Below are positions 27,008-36,898 of a DNA stretch of 64,000 nt, in pieces. The notes below the pieces were generated by a model that did not search any database, was not told where the DNA came from, and saw only the letters and a program-made list of their open reading frames with translations. A program made the translations under genes and the position numbers. The first letter of the stretch is position 1. Each line of letters starts with the position of its first letter. The stretch comes from Rhodopirellula bahusiensis. GTDB taxonomy: Bacteria > Planctomycetota > Planctomycetia > Pirellulales > Pirellulaceae. The stretch spans positions 186,001 to 250,000 of the forward strand of contig NZ_NIZW01000004.1 in NCBI RefSeq assembly GCF_002727185.1. Reading direction: 5' to 3'.

Positions 27008-28252
27008 ATGAAGACTAAAGGGGCAATCACACAAGCACCGTCACTCGGGCACGTTTTCGCACAAATTGCGATCGTGACGCTGCTGAGCACCAACTTGCGA
27101 CCGGTTGAGGGAGCGAAACCGAATTCGCTTGGAGCAAAACCATCTGATACGCGTCTGTTGAAGTTCGGCATGTCGACCGCTTTGAGCGGGCCGGCAGCGG
27201 AACTCGGTATCAATATGCGGCATGGAATTCTCGCCGCATTCGGCGAACCGGAGACAAGGAAGGCACTTCCTTCCACGCAACTGGAACTCATTGCCCTCGA
27301 TGATGGGTACGAACCGGCCCGCACCGCCCCCAACATGCATCAACTCACTGGTGTTCACAATGTTCTAACCGTGGTTGGCAATGTTGGAACGCCCACCGCC
27401 ATCACAGCCATCCCGATCGCACAGAAGTCAAACACGCCGTTCTTTGGCGCCTTCACGGGAGCCAGCGTTTTGAGAACACAGGATTCCAGCAACCTCGTTA
27501 TCAACTACCGAGCCAGCTATGCAGAAGAAACGGCCGCCATGGTCGACGCTTTGGTGGCGAAAGGAATCCGAGCAGACGAGATTGGCTTTTTCACTCAAAA
27601 CGATAGCTACGGCGACGACGGATTCTTTGGTGGTCTGGCCGCGATCCGCCGGCACCAGCCAGTCAAAGTATCGAGCGTTCCACATGGTCGCTATCGCCGA
27701 AACACGTCACAAGTTGAAGAGGGACTCGCCGATCTGTTGATGCATCAGCCTCTTCCGAAAGCGGTCATCATGGTAGGGACCTATGAACCCTGTTCGAAGT
27801 TGGTCCGCTTAGCACGCATGAATGACTTCAATCCTCAATTCTTGGCTGTATCGTTCGTTGGTGCCGATGCACTCCAACGATCTCTCGGTGACATGGCCAA
27901 CGGGATCATCGCGACGCAAGTGGTTCCACACTTCGATAGCGATCTGCGGTTGGTCCGTGACTACCGTCGTGCGATGCAGACCTACAATTCCGAACTGCCG
28001 CTGTCGTTTGTGTCGCTGGAAGGTTACATCGTCGGACGCATCTTGATCAAAGCGGTTGCATCGATCCAAGGGGAAGTCAGCCGCAAAGCGATTGCGGAAG
28101 CCCTGCAAAGGCTCGGACAATTTGACATAGGCTTGGGCAGCCCCCTGACTCTCGGTCCAGACGACCATCAAGCCAGCAAAAAGGTTTGGCCTGTCTTGAT
28201 TGGCGCCGATGGCAGCCAATCACTCGTATGGGAGGAGCTGTCCATTGAATAA
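27008..28252 (+). CDS. Periplasmic binding protein, branched-chain amino acid/amide type
   Basis: 414 residues, type I periplasmic binding fold. A signal peptide spans roughly residues 1-35 (FAQIAIVTLLSTN). The start of the mature part FGMSTALSGPAAELGINMRHGILAAF is characteristic of the Leu/Ile/Val- and urea/amide-binding family. The later NDSYGDDGFFGGLAAI is the usual hinge region. No ABC permease or ATPase is nearby. Instead the stop overlaps the start of a histidine kinase, so it probably senses a ligand for that kinase rather than feeding a transporter. Confidence 0.88.
   Translation: MKTKGAITQAPSLGHVFAQIAIVTLLSTNLRPVEGAKPNSLGAKPSDTRLLKFGMSTALSGPAAELGINMRHGILAAFGEPETRKALPSTQLELIALDDGYEPARTAPNMHQLTGVHNVLTVVGNVGTPTAITAIPIAQKSNTPFFGAFTGASVLRTQDSSNLVINYRASYAEETAAMVDALVAKGIRADEIGFFTQNDSYGDDGFFGGLAAIRRHQPVKVSSVPHGRYRRNTSQVEEGLADLLMHQPLPKAVIMVGTYEPCSKLVRLARMNDFNPQFLAVSFVGADALQRSLGDMANGIIATQVVPHFDSDLRLVRDYRRAMQTYNSELPLSFVSLEGYIVGRILIKAVASIQGEVSRKAIAEALQRLGQFDIGLGSPLTLGPDDHQASKKVWPVLIGADGSQSLVWEELSIE
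28231..28237 (+). promoter_or_regulatory. Strong Shine-Dalgarno for a TTG-started kinase
   Basis: GGAGGAG inside the last codons of the binding-protein gene lies 7 bases before TTG 28245. It settles the kinase start and shows translational coupling of the two genes. Confidence 0.8.
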
Positions 28253-31085
28253 TTCAAACTCTATCGCAAGCGGCACGCCCCCCAAGAAGTCAAAGAACGC
28301 CCACGATGCTCAACGTAGAGTTCGCTGGCTGAGTGCAACAGCGGTTTGCAGTGGCGTTCTGTTCTTTGCCATCGCGACCGCCTTGTTGAACTGGCACGAA
28401 GACAGCCGAACCAAAGCAGATTTAATCGAAGCTCAGGTCAACGATGCGAGGCTAGCAATGAGCCGAGTGACGGTCAGCCGAAACAAAGAGTGGACGGAGC
28501 TGCTGTCGGATTCGGCCGTTACGACCGACGCACCCTTGGTTCACCTGGGCAATCATTGGCACGAAGAATTGCTGCTGGTCCAAAGCACTTGCGATTCTCT
28601 CAACGCTGCCCTTGATTTCCAGGGCGACGAACGGCTGCAGATCAAAGCTGCACCGTTGAAGGAATGGAACAACCGGGCAGAAATCTGGAAGCGTCGACAA
28701 ATCTATCTGACAGCAATGTCGGAACGACGTTTCTCGGAGTTGGACCGCACGCTCGTCGATTTGTTGCAAACCGCTGACAAAAAACGGGGCATACACCGCC
28801 TCAATCTGGCGCTTGGGTTGCGGAGCCATCTTTCGAACCAGCCAAAACCCATCGCGGAGATCATGAGGGATTGCGCCGGTTCGACGCTCACCAATCAGCT
28901 CAGCGGTGATATCAAGCAACTACGTTTCAATCTCAGCCAATTGATAGCGACTCCCAATGTCGATGACTTGACCGATATGAGTCAAAACCATATTCGCCCT
29001 ATTTTGTTGCGGTTGAAGGCATCAACCGAAGAGCTCGGGAAATCGAAGGTAATCGACGAAGTCGAATCGACCATTTTTGATCCGATGACGGATCACATCG
29101 AACCAAGGAAATCACCCGGCTCCTTCACCGATCATTTGCCCGGACTCCTGGCATTGCAGTTCGCTCTCGCTGAAAGCAGGTCCGAGCGTGAGAGACTTGT
29201 CGAACTCGCAGCTGAGCACGCTAGCATGTTCGATGAGCAACGAAACAAGCTTGCTTTGGCAGGCGCAAAACAAAAAAACCGATACTCGGAAAGCTTTGCA
29301 AAAACACTCAAGACCGTTTGGGGAGTCAACCTCGCATCCGGAGCAATTCTAGGACTGATCTTCCTCATTCTCACGCGAAAGGTGTCGAAAGACATCGCAA
29401 TGCAGGTCGATGCGATTGATCACACGGCAACCGAGTTGGCAAACGAGCAGCTCTTGCTGGGCTCGGTGCTTTCCAATTTGCCGATCCCGCTCTTCTGGAA
29501 AGACCAAATGGGTTGCTACCAGGGATGCAGTCGCTCTTTCGCTCAATGGATGGGGCTGACCTCCGAAGCGGACATTGTCGGAAAAACCGACGCTGAACTT
29601 CCCTGGGAAATCGGAACTCGCGAGCACAAGATTGCCTTGGAAAGTTCGATCATGCGTTATGGGATTCCCATTAAGAACCAAGAGATGGCAAAGCATCGTT
29701 CGGACGGGAGGTCCTTCGTCGTGCTCGCCAGTAAAACGCCACTACGCAACCTGGAAGACAAGAGCGTTGGTCTGGTGGGCGCCTACATTGACATCACGGA
29801 ACGCAAGGCTGCAGAAGAACGACTCAATGGGTTGGCAAAAATTCAAGCCGAATGTCCCAGCGAGATCTACGTGTTTAGCACGCACAACCTTGAACTACTG
29901 GAACTCAATCACGCCGCCTGTCAAAACCTGCTGGTGGATGAAACCGGGTATCGCGGAAAAGGCCTTCCTGACTTTCTTGACGCGACAAACGCAAAGAAAC
30001 TGAAGAAGCATCTGCAGCCCATCATCCAGGGCGATGCCGTTGAAGTGGAATACGAATCAACCCACCAACGAACCGACGGCACGACCTACCCGGTTCACGT
30101 CCGAACGCTCACCATCGAGCACGAATCCAAACAGGTGTTCGTTGCCTGTGCAACGGACATGACGAGCTACAAAAAGCTTGAAAACAAACTTGCTCAAGCT
30201 CAGAAGCTGGAGTCGATTGGGCAACTTGCCGCTGGCATTGCTCACGAAATCAACACTCCAATGCAGTGCATCGGAGGCAACATTGATTTCCTGCAAGAAC
30301 ACTCCGGTCGTCTACTTGCTGTCGTCGACACCTTCCAAGAACTGCTGAAGATGAGCCCGGAGAGCAGGGAAAAAAGAATTGAGACTGCTCTCGAGATGCT
30401 GAAAGAAAATCGTTTGAACTTCATACGTTCGCAGTTCCCGATGGCGATCGAAGAGACATCAACAGCCGCCAGCCGAGTTGTCGAAATTGTGCGGGCAATG
30501 AGAGTGATGTCGCACCCCGGGTCGCAAGCCAAAAGCGACACGGACATCAATGCTCTCATTCATGACGCAAGCATCCTCAGTCGCAATCGATGGAAATGCG
30601 TCGCTTCGGTGGAGCTGTCGCTCGCGAGTGATCTACCAATAATCGGTGCCTTGCCCGCTGAACTCAGCCAGGTCTTCCTGAATCTAATCATCAATGCGGC
30701 GGATGCGATTGGTGAAACACTGAACGACGATTCAATCGAACTAGGCGAGATCGATGTCACCACCCGATTCGACGACAATCACGTCTATATAGAAATCAGG
30801 GACAATGGTCCAGGAATGTCAGATGAGGTCAAAGCCAAAGCCTTTGAACCATTTTTCACGACGAAAGAGGTCGGCAAAGGAACCGGGCAAGGGTTGTCCA
30901 TCACTTACGACGTCATCACCAAACTGCATCAAGGGACGGTCGAGATCCAAAGTGAACTCGGCGAAGGAACCCTGTTCACTCTGTCCCTTCCGCGAGAGAC
31001 AAAGCAAACTGATTCTTCGACAAACGCCATCGCGGTAGCACCGATGCCCATGCCGGCCATCGACGCTCCGATCGCACTCTCTTGA
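28245..31085 (+). CDS. Membrane sensor histidine kinase with two PAS domains
   Basis: 946 residues from TTG 28245. Two membrane segments (about 30-48 and 358-380) enclose a mostly helical periplasmic part of about 310 residues. Two PAS domains follow (about 404-525 and 529-642), then the H-box GQLAAGIAHEINTPMQ with His667, and the ATPase domain with NLIINAADAI, DNGPGM and GTGQGLS. It is a full autokinase. Together with the coupled binding protein it looks like a LuxP/LuxQ-style sensor. No response regulator gene is in the window. The gene converges on the AsmA-like gene with 10 bases between stops. Confidence 0.92.
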   Translation: MNNSNSIASGTPPKKSKNAHDAQRRVRWLSATAVCSGVLFFAIATALLNWHEDSRTKADLIEAQVNDARLAMSRVTVSRNKEWTELLSDSAVTTDAPLVHLGNHWHEELLLVQSTCDSLNAALDFQGDERLQIKAAPLKEWNNRAEIWKRRQIYLTAMSERRFSELDRTLVDLLQTADKKRGIHRLNLALGLRSHLSNQPKPIAEIMRDCAGSTLTNQLSGDIKQLRFNLSQLIATPNVDDLTDMSQNHIRPILLRLKASTEELGKSKVIDEVESTIFDPMTDHIEPRKSPGSFTDHLPGLLALQFALAESRSERERLVELAAEHASMFDEQRNKLALAGAKQKNRYSESFAKTLKTVWGVNLASGAILGLIFLILTRKVSKDIAMQVDAIDHTATELANEQLLLGSVLSNLPIPLFWKDQMGCYQGCSRSFAQWMGLTSEADIVGKTDAELPWEIGTREHKIALESSIMRYGIPIKNQEMAKHRSDGRSFVVLASKTPLRNLEDKSVGLVGAYIDITERKAAEERLNGLAKIQAECPSEIYVFSTHNLELLELNHAACQNLLVDETGYRGKGLPDFLDATNAKKLKKHLQPIIQGDAVEVEYESTHQRTDGTTYPVHVRTLTIEHESKQVFVACATDMTSYKKLENKLAQAQKLESIGQLAAGIAHEINTPMQCIGGNIDFLQEHSGRLLAVVDTFQELLKMSPESREKRIETALEMLKENRLNFIRSQFPMAIEETSTAASRVVEIVRAMRVMSHPGSQAKSDTDINALIHDASILSRNRWKCVASVELSLASDLPIIGALPAELSQVFLNLIINAADAIGETLNDDSIELGEIDVTTRFDDNHVYIEIRDNGPGMSDEVKAKAFEPFFTTKEVGKGTGQGLSITYDVITKLHQGTVEIQSELGEGTLFTLSLPRETKQTDSSTNAIAVAPMPMPAIDAPIALS

Positions 31086-31095
31086 AAAGCCCGAA

Positions 31096-34000
31096 CTACC
31101 GCCCAAACAATCGATCGATCCGAAGCTTTTCGATTCCTTTGTTCAGACTGTCTTCGAGCTGTTGTTGGCCGCGGCCGATCTGTTCCTGAAGGAAATTCGC
31201 GCCGGCATCCTGTGCGGCTCGAGTTCCCATGTCCGCCATGATCCGCTGGATACCAGACGAATCCAACTGTGGACGATCCAAAGTCCCACTGACTGGAATG
31301 GTGATGGTTTGACCGGTCAACATACTTAGATCGCTTCCCATCCATGATGCATCCAGTGGGATTTGAGCGATCAAATCCAACTGCCCATTCATCGTCACGC
31401 GGCCGCTGGTGGTCACCTTGGCACGATCAATTTCCAATAGCAGTGCGCGGTGATCCACGACTCCGCCGGCGACGTTGAACTCGATCGTTTGAGCTGGCAT
31501 GGTGATCAATGTCCGTCCGCTGCGAGGCGGGTTGGCACGTGATCCAATAGCAGCGAGAGATTGCAACTGCCGGGCACCTGCGATGACCTGATCCGCCAAC
31601 GGTCCGGCGTTCATACGAACTTGATCAACTTCCAATCTGCCTCGAATCGTCGATTGATTCGGATTGTCGATGGAGACCATGCCTTGTTCGAGCGTCGCAC
31701 TGAAGGTGCCATCCACTCGAGCGGCATCTGCTGCGATCGGAGCGATGTACTTCAGCCACTGGCCGGTGATCTCGGGCGTGAGCTGAACATTCTTGGCAAT
31801 CGGCCCCGGCTTCAGATCGATCCAAATGGCAGGGCGATAGTGGACGTCTCCGGCCAACAAAAGCTTGCCATTGGCAGCCGAAGCCATCCCGTTCGTTTGA
31901 TAGGTGGCCGGATCATTCGGGTCGTAGTCCAGCGGTGCCACCACCGGGCCGTATTGTTGCTGCACGTAGCGACTGGCACCCAGAACCGGAATCGTACTCG
32001 GAGCAATCGAGACGACCGTTTCGGTCATTTGGAAAGGCACTTCCGCAGGACCGAACCACATTCCAGCCGTATCAACGCTTTCCCAGCCCAAGCTGCCATT
32101 CACGTTGAATGAAACCTGGTCCTTGGGACCTTGCTGATACTCCAATTTCAATGGAGTCGAGTGAATTCCCTCGGCGATAATTGGTGTTCCTGTCAGCTCG
32201 GCGAGTCGACTGGCCACCTCATCCATCTTGAAATTCGCGGGGCCCTCCATGCGGACAGATTGCTGATCGCCTTTCCAATCAACCGTTCCCGACAAAGTCG
32301 TCGCGAACCAATCGCCAGCGATCTGCATGGCCTTGGCCTGCAGTGACGATTCGACCCGGTTCCATTCCGCTCGGCCATCGACACGCAGATTCGGCTCCGC
32401 CCAGACGACTCGCTTGGTGCTGCCAAAGTTGACCGACGTCGGCGGGACGGTCTCCACCAGCTCAAACTGTTGTCCCGTCAGGTGCGAGTCTAAAAACAGC
32501 ACAGCCGGATCACCCGTGGCCACGACGCTGCCTTCCATTTTGCCTCGCAGCAACCACTCGCTCGACGCGGCGTTGTTGGCTGTCGCGTTTCGGTAAGCAA
32601 CTTGTTGAGCCGACCGTGATTGAGAATTGGATTGCGATAGGCGTGGATTTTTTGGACGAGTCGCGAGACGCTCGCGGACACTGGTCTGCAATCGTTCCAG
32701 TTCCGCTTGCCACGCGATTTCGATATCGGTCATGCCGCCAATCCATTCACCCTGAATCGCAGCGGAGGCAGCATCCCCAGCGACGGTCAAAGATCGGATG
32801 ATGACGTCTTGCTGTGGATAGCTCGCCTTGCCATCGAAATGCATTTTGACCAACTGTTGTTCCCAGATCTGATCCGACATTGGAACTTCGAGCTGAGTGA
32901 TTTGGGCATCCACGGATTCCAGCAACGCCGCACCGGACTGACTCAGCCCTCCTCGTGCATTGAATCGAAAACCACCCTGCAGTGATTCGTAGCCCGCCGG
33001 CATCCAAGGTGCCAAAGTTTGTGCGATTGCATTGAGCTGACCTTGGCCGCTCATGCGTAACGGAATCAAACGGTTGGCATCCAAACCCGAGATCGCTTGG
33101 ACCAATTCAACATCGGCTTCCAATCCATTTCCGAGAACGTTTAGTTTTCCGCTGGTCAATTCAGCCAAATGTCCACCGCCGCTTGGTTGCCAACGACCTG
33201 TCACATCCAGTTGAGACTGCAACGATGAAGGTTGAAAGCTTTGCCCGGGAGTCAGCTCGATTGCTAGTCCGGTCATCCGGCCATCGCCACGCAAACGCCA
33301 CATTCCGTCGTTCTGAGCATTCCATTGCAGACCGCCTTGGACGTTGCCTTCCAAGCGTCGTTCGTCCAAGTCAATCAGTGGACGCAGAATACGAGCGAGC
33401 TTTCCGAAATTGATATCCACATTGGCGGATCCGCTTCGCAGGTCACCTTGGCCGTTGACCGCAGCGAAAGGACTGTCGAGTTGGAACTGTTCCGCGAAAA
33501 GCCTTTGGGAATCGCTTGCGACGATCGCAAGCACATCGATGGGTGCAACACGTACCTCGCCACCATCGGATTGAGCCTGAATGACGCCACTGCGAATGTT
33601 CAATCGGCGGCGACGAACGTTCTCGCCTCGAAGTGCCGTTGAGCCTGAATCCGCGAGGGGTTCGATGCGAGCTTCGACAATTCCGTCGACCAAAGTGACC
33701 CCGTTTCGCAGAGGCAACAACTCGGGCAATGCACGTCGCAATCGCGGCAAGTCAACTTGAACGGTCGCGGTTGCGTCGACTTGATTCAGCCACGCCAATG
33801 GATTCGTCGAAGCCCCCGCCAACGAAACGGAATCGGGGAACGAACCGTTCATTTGAACGCTAGCAAAGTCCGTCTTCGCGTTGATCTGTTGGGCGTTGAG
33901 ACGTCCGCCGCGAATTTGCAAGTCGCCATCGAACGTTGCTAGCTCGTTGTCCCAAAGCTTCCTACCGGTTTGCGAATCTGCCGCAACCAGGTTTCGCACA

Positions 34001-34920
34001 TACAATTGACGCAAGGAAAGGTTAGGCTCGCCAGCTCCTGTCAGTATCAGCTGTGTTCTGCCAGAAACATCGCCCGTGATAGCCGTCGGCAACTCGCTGC
34101 CGGGAAAACGACGCTGAGCAAGAGCGAGAACGGACAGCGGAAGAGAATCCGCATCAATCTCCACCGCAAGCTGCTCATTGGCTGCAGACGCATTCGTGGA
34201 ATCCATTGCCAATTTAACGTGCCCGGCCAGCGACCCGTCGCCACCACCGGGCTGGCTCAAGACACCATCAAAGGTGACATCCAGCAACGATGCGTCGAGC
34301 GTGGCATCCGCGTGAGATTGGCTCAGAGTCCACGTTTGGTTGGTTGCCAGGTCGGTCGCTTGAACAGCGAGATCTTGCAGTTTGACTATGCCTCGAGGAA
34401 CGAAGGCGGATGGTTCGCTGCTGGGGGCCAGAAGCTTGGCCAGGTCCTGTTCAATGGAAGTGGTTCCATTGCTAACTGTGCAGGAAAGCTGAACACCGCG
34501 AACAAGCACTTCACCAAATTGCCCCGATTGAGGTTCACCCGACCAAAGGTTGCTCAGCGAGATGGAGGTTTGCAAATCATCCACGGAGATCTCGGATCCG
34601 CCGGTGCGTCCCACCAGATGCAGGCCTCGAACTTGAAGAGGCGTCAACCAACCGATTTGCATCGACTCAACGTCGGCGTCCAAGTCGTACGAATCGAGCG
34701 TTCGCACCAACAAAGAACGTCCCATTGGCGAGTGACTGACGAGACTCGGAAGAGCCCCCACTGCAAGAATGACGAACGCCAGCAGCACCAGCACAAGCGT
34801 TCGCTTGCGTTGCAGTCGGCCTTGCCGGCGACTGCGGGTGCGAACTTCCTGCGAACGTTCCATGACACCTAATTTGGCATCGAGGTCGTAGTCCCGGCTC
34901 GCTTTGCGTCGCATCGCCAT
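31096..34920 (-). CDS. Large AsmA/TamB-like envelope protein
   Basis: About 1274 residues from ATG 34920. One membrane anchor (TLVLVLLAFVILAVGALPSL) sits near the N-terminus after a basic stretch. The rest is a long beta-rich body with repeated strands, and the end (GRVTMNGQLDLIAQIPLDAS, then IPVSGTLDRPQL) looks like the AsmA C-terminal region. Such proteins bridge the envelope and are linked to lipid transport to the outer membrane; the role here is inference. The start is ambiguous: ATG 34863, 34920 and 34959 are all possible, and a frame to 35130 exists but would run close to a structured element. Single-gene unit. Confidence 0.7.
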   Translation of the reverse strand: MAMRRKASRDYDLDAKLGVMERSQEVRTRSRRQGRLQRKRTLVLVLLAFVILAVGALPSLVSHSPMGRSLLVRTLDSYDLDADVESMQIGWLTPLQVRGLHLVGRTGGSEISVDDLQTSISLSNLWSGEPQSGQFGEVLVRGVQLSCTVSNGTTSIEQDLAKLLAPSSEPSAFVPRGIVKLQDLAVQATDLATNQTWTLSQSHADATLDASLLDVTFDGVLSQPGGGDGSLAGHVKLAMDSTNASAANEQLAVEIDADSLPLSVLALAQRRFPGSELPTAITGDVSGRTQLILTGAGEPNLSLRQLYVRNLVAADSQTGRKLWDNELATFDGDLQIRGGRLNAQQINAKTDFASVQMNGSFPDSVSLAGASTNPLAWLNQVDATATVQVDLPRLRRALPELLPLRNGVTLVDGIVEARIEPLADSGSTALRGENVRRRRLNIRSGVIQAQSDGGEVRVAPIDVLAIVASDSQRLFAEQFQLDSPFAAVNGQGDLRSGSANVDINFGKLARILRPLIDLDERRLEGNVQGGLQWNAQNDGMWRLRGDGRMTGLAIELTPGQSFQPSSLQSQLDVTGRWQPSGGGHLAELTSGKLNVLGNGLEADVELVQAISGLDANRLIPLRMSGQGQLNAIAQTLAPWMPAGYESLQGGFRFNARGGLSQSGAALLESVDAQITQLEVPMSDQIWEQQLVKMHFDGKASYPQQDVIIRSLTVAGDAASAAIQGEWIGGMTDIEIAWQAELERLQTSVRERLATRPKNPRLSQSNSQSRSAQQVAYRNATANNAASSEWLLRGKMEGSVVATGDPAVLFLDSHLTGQQFELVETVPPTSVNFGSTKRVVWAEPNLRVDGRAEWNRVESSLQAKAMQIAGDWFATTLSGTVDWKGDQQSVRMEGPANFKMDEVASRLAELTGTPIIAEGIHSTPLKLEYQQGPKDQVSFNVNGSLGWESVDTAGMWFGPAEVPFQMTETVVSIAPSTIPVLGASRYVQQQYGPVVAPLDYDPNDPATYQTNGMASAANGKLLLAGDVHYRPAIWIDLKPGPIAKNVQLTPEITGQWLKYIAPIAADAARVDGTFSATLEQGMVSIDNPNQSTIRGRLEVDQVRMNAGPLADQVIAGARQLQSLAAIGSRANPPRSGRTLITMPAQTIEFNVAGGVVDHRALLLEIDRAKVTTSGRVTMNGQLDLIAQIPLDASWMGSDLSMLTGQTITIPVSGTLDRPQLDSSGIQRIMADMGTRAAQDAGANFLQEQIGRGQQQLEDSLNKGIEKLRIDRLFGR

Positions 34921-35150
34921 CGATCCAATCCGTGAAAAGTAAGCCGCATCCCCTTCCATCGTGGTGCGGCATGGCGAAGCATACCCATTTTTGTCAAACG
35001 ACCCCAAGAGACGTTTTTGAAGCCTTCGCGGGACGGGTGCATGACTCAGGTTGCGAAGAAGATTCGTGGGTGATGGATCGTTGCCGCGGTGACGATTGCA
35101 CTCGCACCATGGACGCGAACATCGTCGCATCGCACTTTCAGTCGGCGCAG

Positions 35151-35262
35151 AAAAAAAGCTCCCGGAAAGTACGAGGTCCTAGGGGGGCGGAGGACAACGC
35201 GCTTCTGTTCCGGGAGCCGGTGGGCGGTTTGTTCGATCAAGTGAGCACATCCTTGTGATCAC
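35151..35262 (-). ncRNA. Candidate structured small RNA or leader with intrinsic terminator
   Basis: Read on the minus strand. Hairpin 1 is GTGATCAC-AAGGAT-GTGCTCAC (35241-35262), with one mismatch. Hairpin 2 has perfect 10-bp arms GCTCCCGGAA and TTCCGGGAGC (35208-35217 and 35158-35167), with an inner 5-bp helix GTCCT/AGGAC, followed at once by seven Ts (35157-35151). A stem plus T-tract is a classic intrinsic terminator. It lies about 200 bases before the AsmA-like start and may be a separate RNA or an attenuator. No known family recognised. Confidence 0.5.
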
Positions 35263-35618
35263 CAACCGAACGTCCGTCATTTCAAAATCCTAACAAGGGT
35301 TTTCAGGTCGATCCGTGACCATCAAAAACGTCTTGAGAATCTCGCAGCCAGCCTTTCAATCGCAATCAAAAGACGACCAATGCGAGATGCAATTTTGAAA
35401 CATCGCACGTCGCAATCGGACCGGGTTGGAGGTCCGTTTGCGACGATGGGGGCAACTTAGCCGGGGCCGCTTTCGTGGGTCAAGCCGAGTTCGTAAAAAC
35501 TCTTTCAGGTTCTCGATGGTCCTTTGACTCCGATTCATTTTGGTCCCGAAAATCGTTTAGAATCAGCGTGAAAACTTTATCGATTTTCTTTTCACTCCCG
35601 CCAAAGCCAACTCCTTCA
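35263..35618. other. Intergenic region between the candidate RNA and the sugar-binding gene
   Basis: About 355 bases. An in-frame extension of the next gene reaches 35475 but shows no conserved residues. I find no tRNA, no second gene and no clear promoter, although divergent promoters for the RNA element and for the 35619 gene are expected here. Confidence 0.35.
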
Positions 35619-36791
35619 ATGCAGTTCTCTTCACATTCCAAAGCGCAGAAAAATTCACAGGTTTCTACGGGTGATCCCTCATCTGCCGCGTCACGTTCCG
35701 CCGAGTTGCGTCATCACTCTGCAGCGACATCGGATCACCGAAGCTTGATCAACGCGACTGGCTCAAGTGCTTCGGCTGGTCAATTGCTAGCAAACCTCGT
35801 TCGTCGCTCATTCTGTCTCGTGCCGGTCGTCATGTTGCTGGCCTGCGCTGGCTGCCAGCCTCCAGCGGACACGTCAGCCGACTCAGGCAACAAAGAGTTG
35901 CACTTCGCGGTCATCCCCAAAGGCACCACGCACATTTTCTGGCAATCCGTCAAACATGGTGCGGAACAAGCCGGCGAAGAGATCAACGCGAAGATCACGT
36001 TCCGGGGACCTTCCAAAGAGAACGACCGTGATGAGCAAATCAATGTCGTGCAAGGATTCCTGAACGCTCGAGTTGACGGAATCTTGCTCGCTCCATTGGA
36101 TGCCGACGCTCTGGTCCGTCCGGTGAAGGAAGCGAGTCGTGCCGGCGTACCGGTGGTGATTTTCGATAGCGGATTGAACACCGACCCGGACGATTTTGTT
36201 TCCTACGTCGCGACGAACAACTTCGAAGGCGGCAAACTGGCGGGCGAGGCGATGGCAAGCGCCTTGGGAGAAAAGGGCGGTGACGTGATCTTGCTGAGGT
36301 ACGAACAAGGCAGTGAAAGCACTCACCAACGCGAAGAGGGTTTTCTGTATTCCATCGCCGAGTACCCAAACATCCGAGTTTTAAGCAGTGACCAGTACGC
36401 TGGCACCACCACGGAATCCGCCATCGACAAAGCTCAGGCGTTGTTGAATCGATTTGGCGAAGAAGTCGATGGGATCTGCACCGTTTGTGAACCAACCGCC
36501 GAAGGAGCCCTGCGTGCGCTCCGCGAGCGGAACCTGGCCGGCAAAGTCAACTTGGTCACCTTCGACAGCAGCGACTCGCTGCGAGACGCACTGTCGGCTG
36601 GCGATGTGCAGGCGATTGTGCTGCAGGATCCCGTCGCGATGGGCTACAAAGCAGTCAAAACGATGGCGGCTCATCTTCGTGGAGAAACGCCCGAGCAGTT
36701 CATCGACACCGGTGTTTTTGTCGCAACGGCAAAGAACCAAGACGACCCAAACATCTCGCGACTCTTGCGTCCCGCCATCGCAAGTGAGTGA
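35619..36791 (+). CDS. Sugar-type ABC substrate-binding lipoprotein
   Basis: About 390 residues from ATG 35619. The lipobox LLACAGC marks a lipoprotein, although roughly 75 residues precede it, an unusually long n-region; a start at a later TTG codon is possible. The mature part matches the ribose/galactose binding type (Peripla_BP_4): FAVIPKGTTHIFWQSVKHGAEQ, then DGILLAPLDADAL and GVPVVIFDSGL. No permease or ATPase is adjacent, so it is an orphan binding protein here. A DEAD-box gene follows on the same strand. Confidence 0.8.
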   Translation: MQFSSHSKAQKNSQVSTGDPSSAASRSAELRHHSAATSDHRSLINATGSSASAGQLLANLVRRSFCLVPVVMLLACAGCQPPADTSADSGNKELHFAVIPKGTTHIFWQSVKHGAEQAGEEINAKITFRGPSKENDRDEQINVVQGFLNARVDGILLAPLDADALVRPVKEASRAGVPVVIFDSGLNTDPDDFVSYVATNNFEGGKLAGEAMASALGEKGGDVILLRYEQGSESTHQREEGFLYSIAEYPNIRVLSSDQYAGTTTESAIDKAQALLNRFGEEVDGICTVCEPTAEGALRALRERNLAGKVNLVTFDSSDSLRDALSAGDVQAIVLQDPVAMGYKAVKTMAAHLRGETPEQFIDTGVFVATAKNQDDPNISRLLRPAIASE

Positions 36792-36898
36792 GTTCAGGTG
36801 GACGCGGATGCGTTTGCGGGGCGGAACCCAACAAAAATTGCGTTCCCGCCGCATCTGATCAGTGTCGCAAACGACAGTCAGAGGATAGACTTCCCGGC

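Noticed and set aside
34932-35258. Plus-strand frame across the candidate RNA (108 codons)
   Set aside because: It overlaps hairpins with a minus-strand T-tract, shows no family features and partly covers the AsmA-like start.
35151-35262. Signal recognition particle RNA
   Set aside because: The GGAAG-type apical loop and internal-loop signature are absent.
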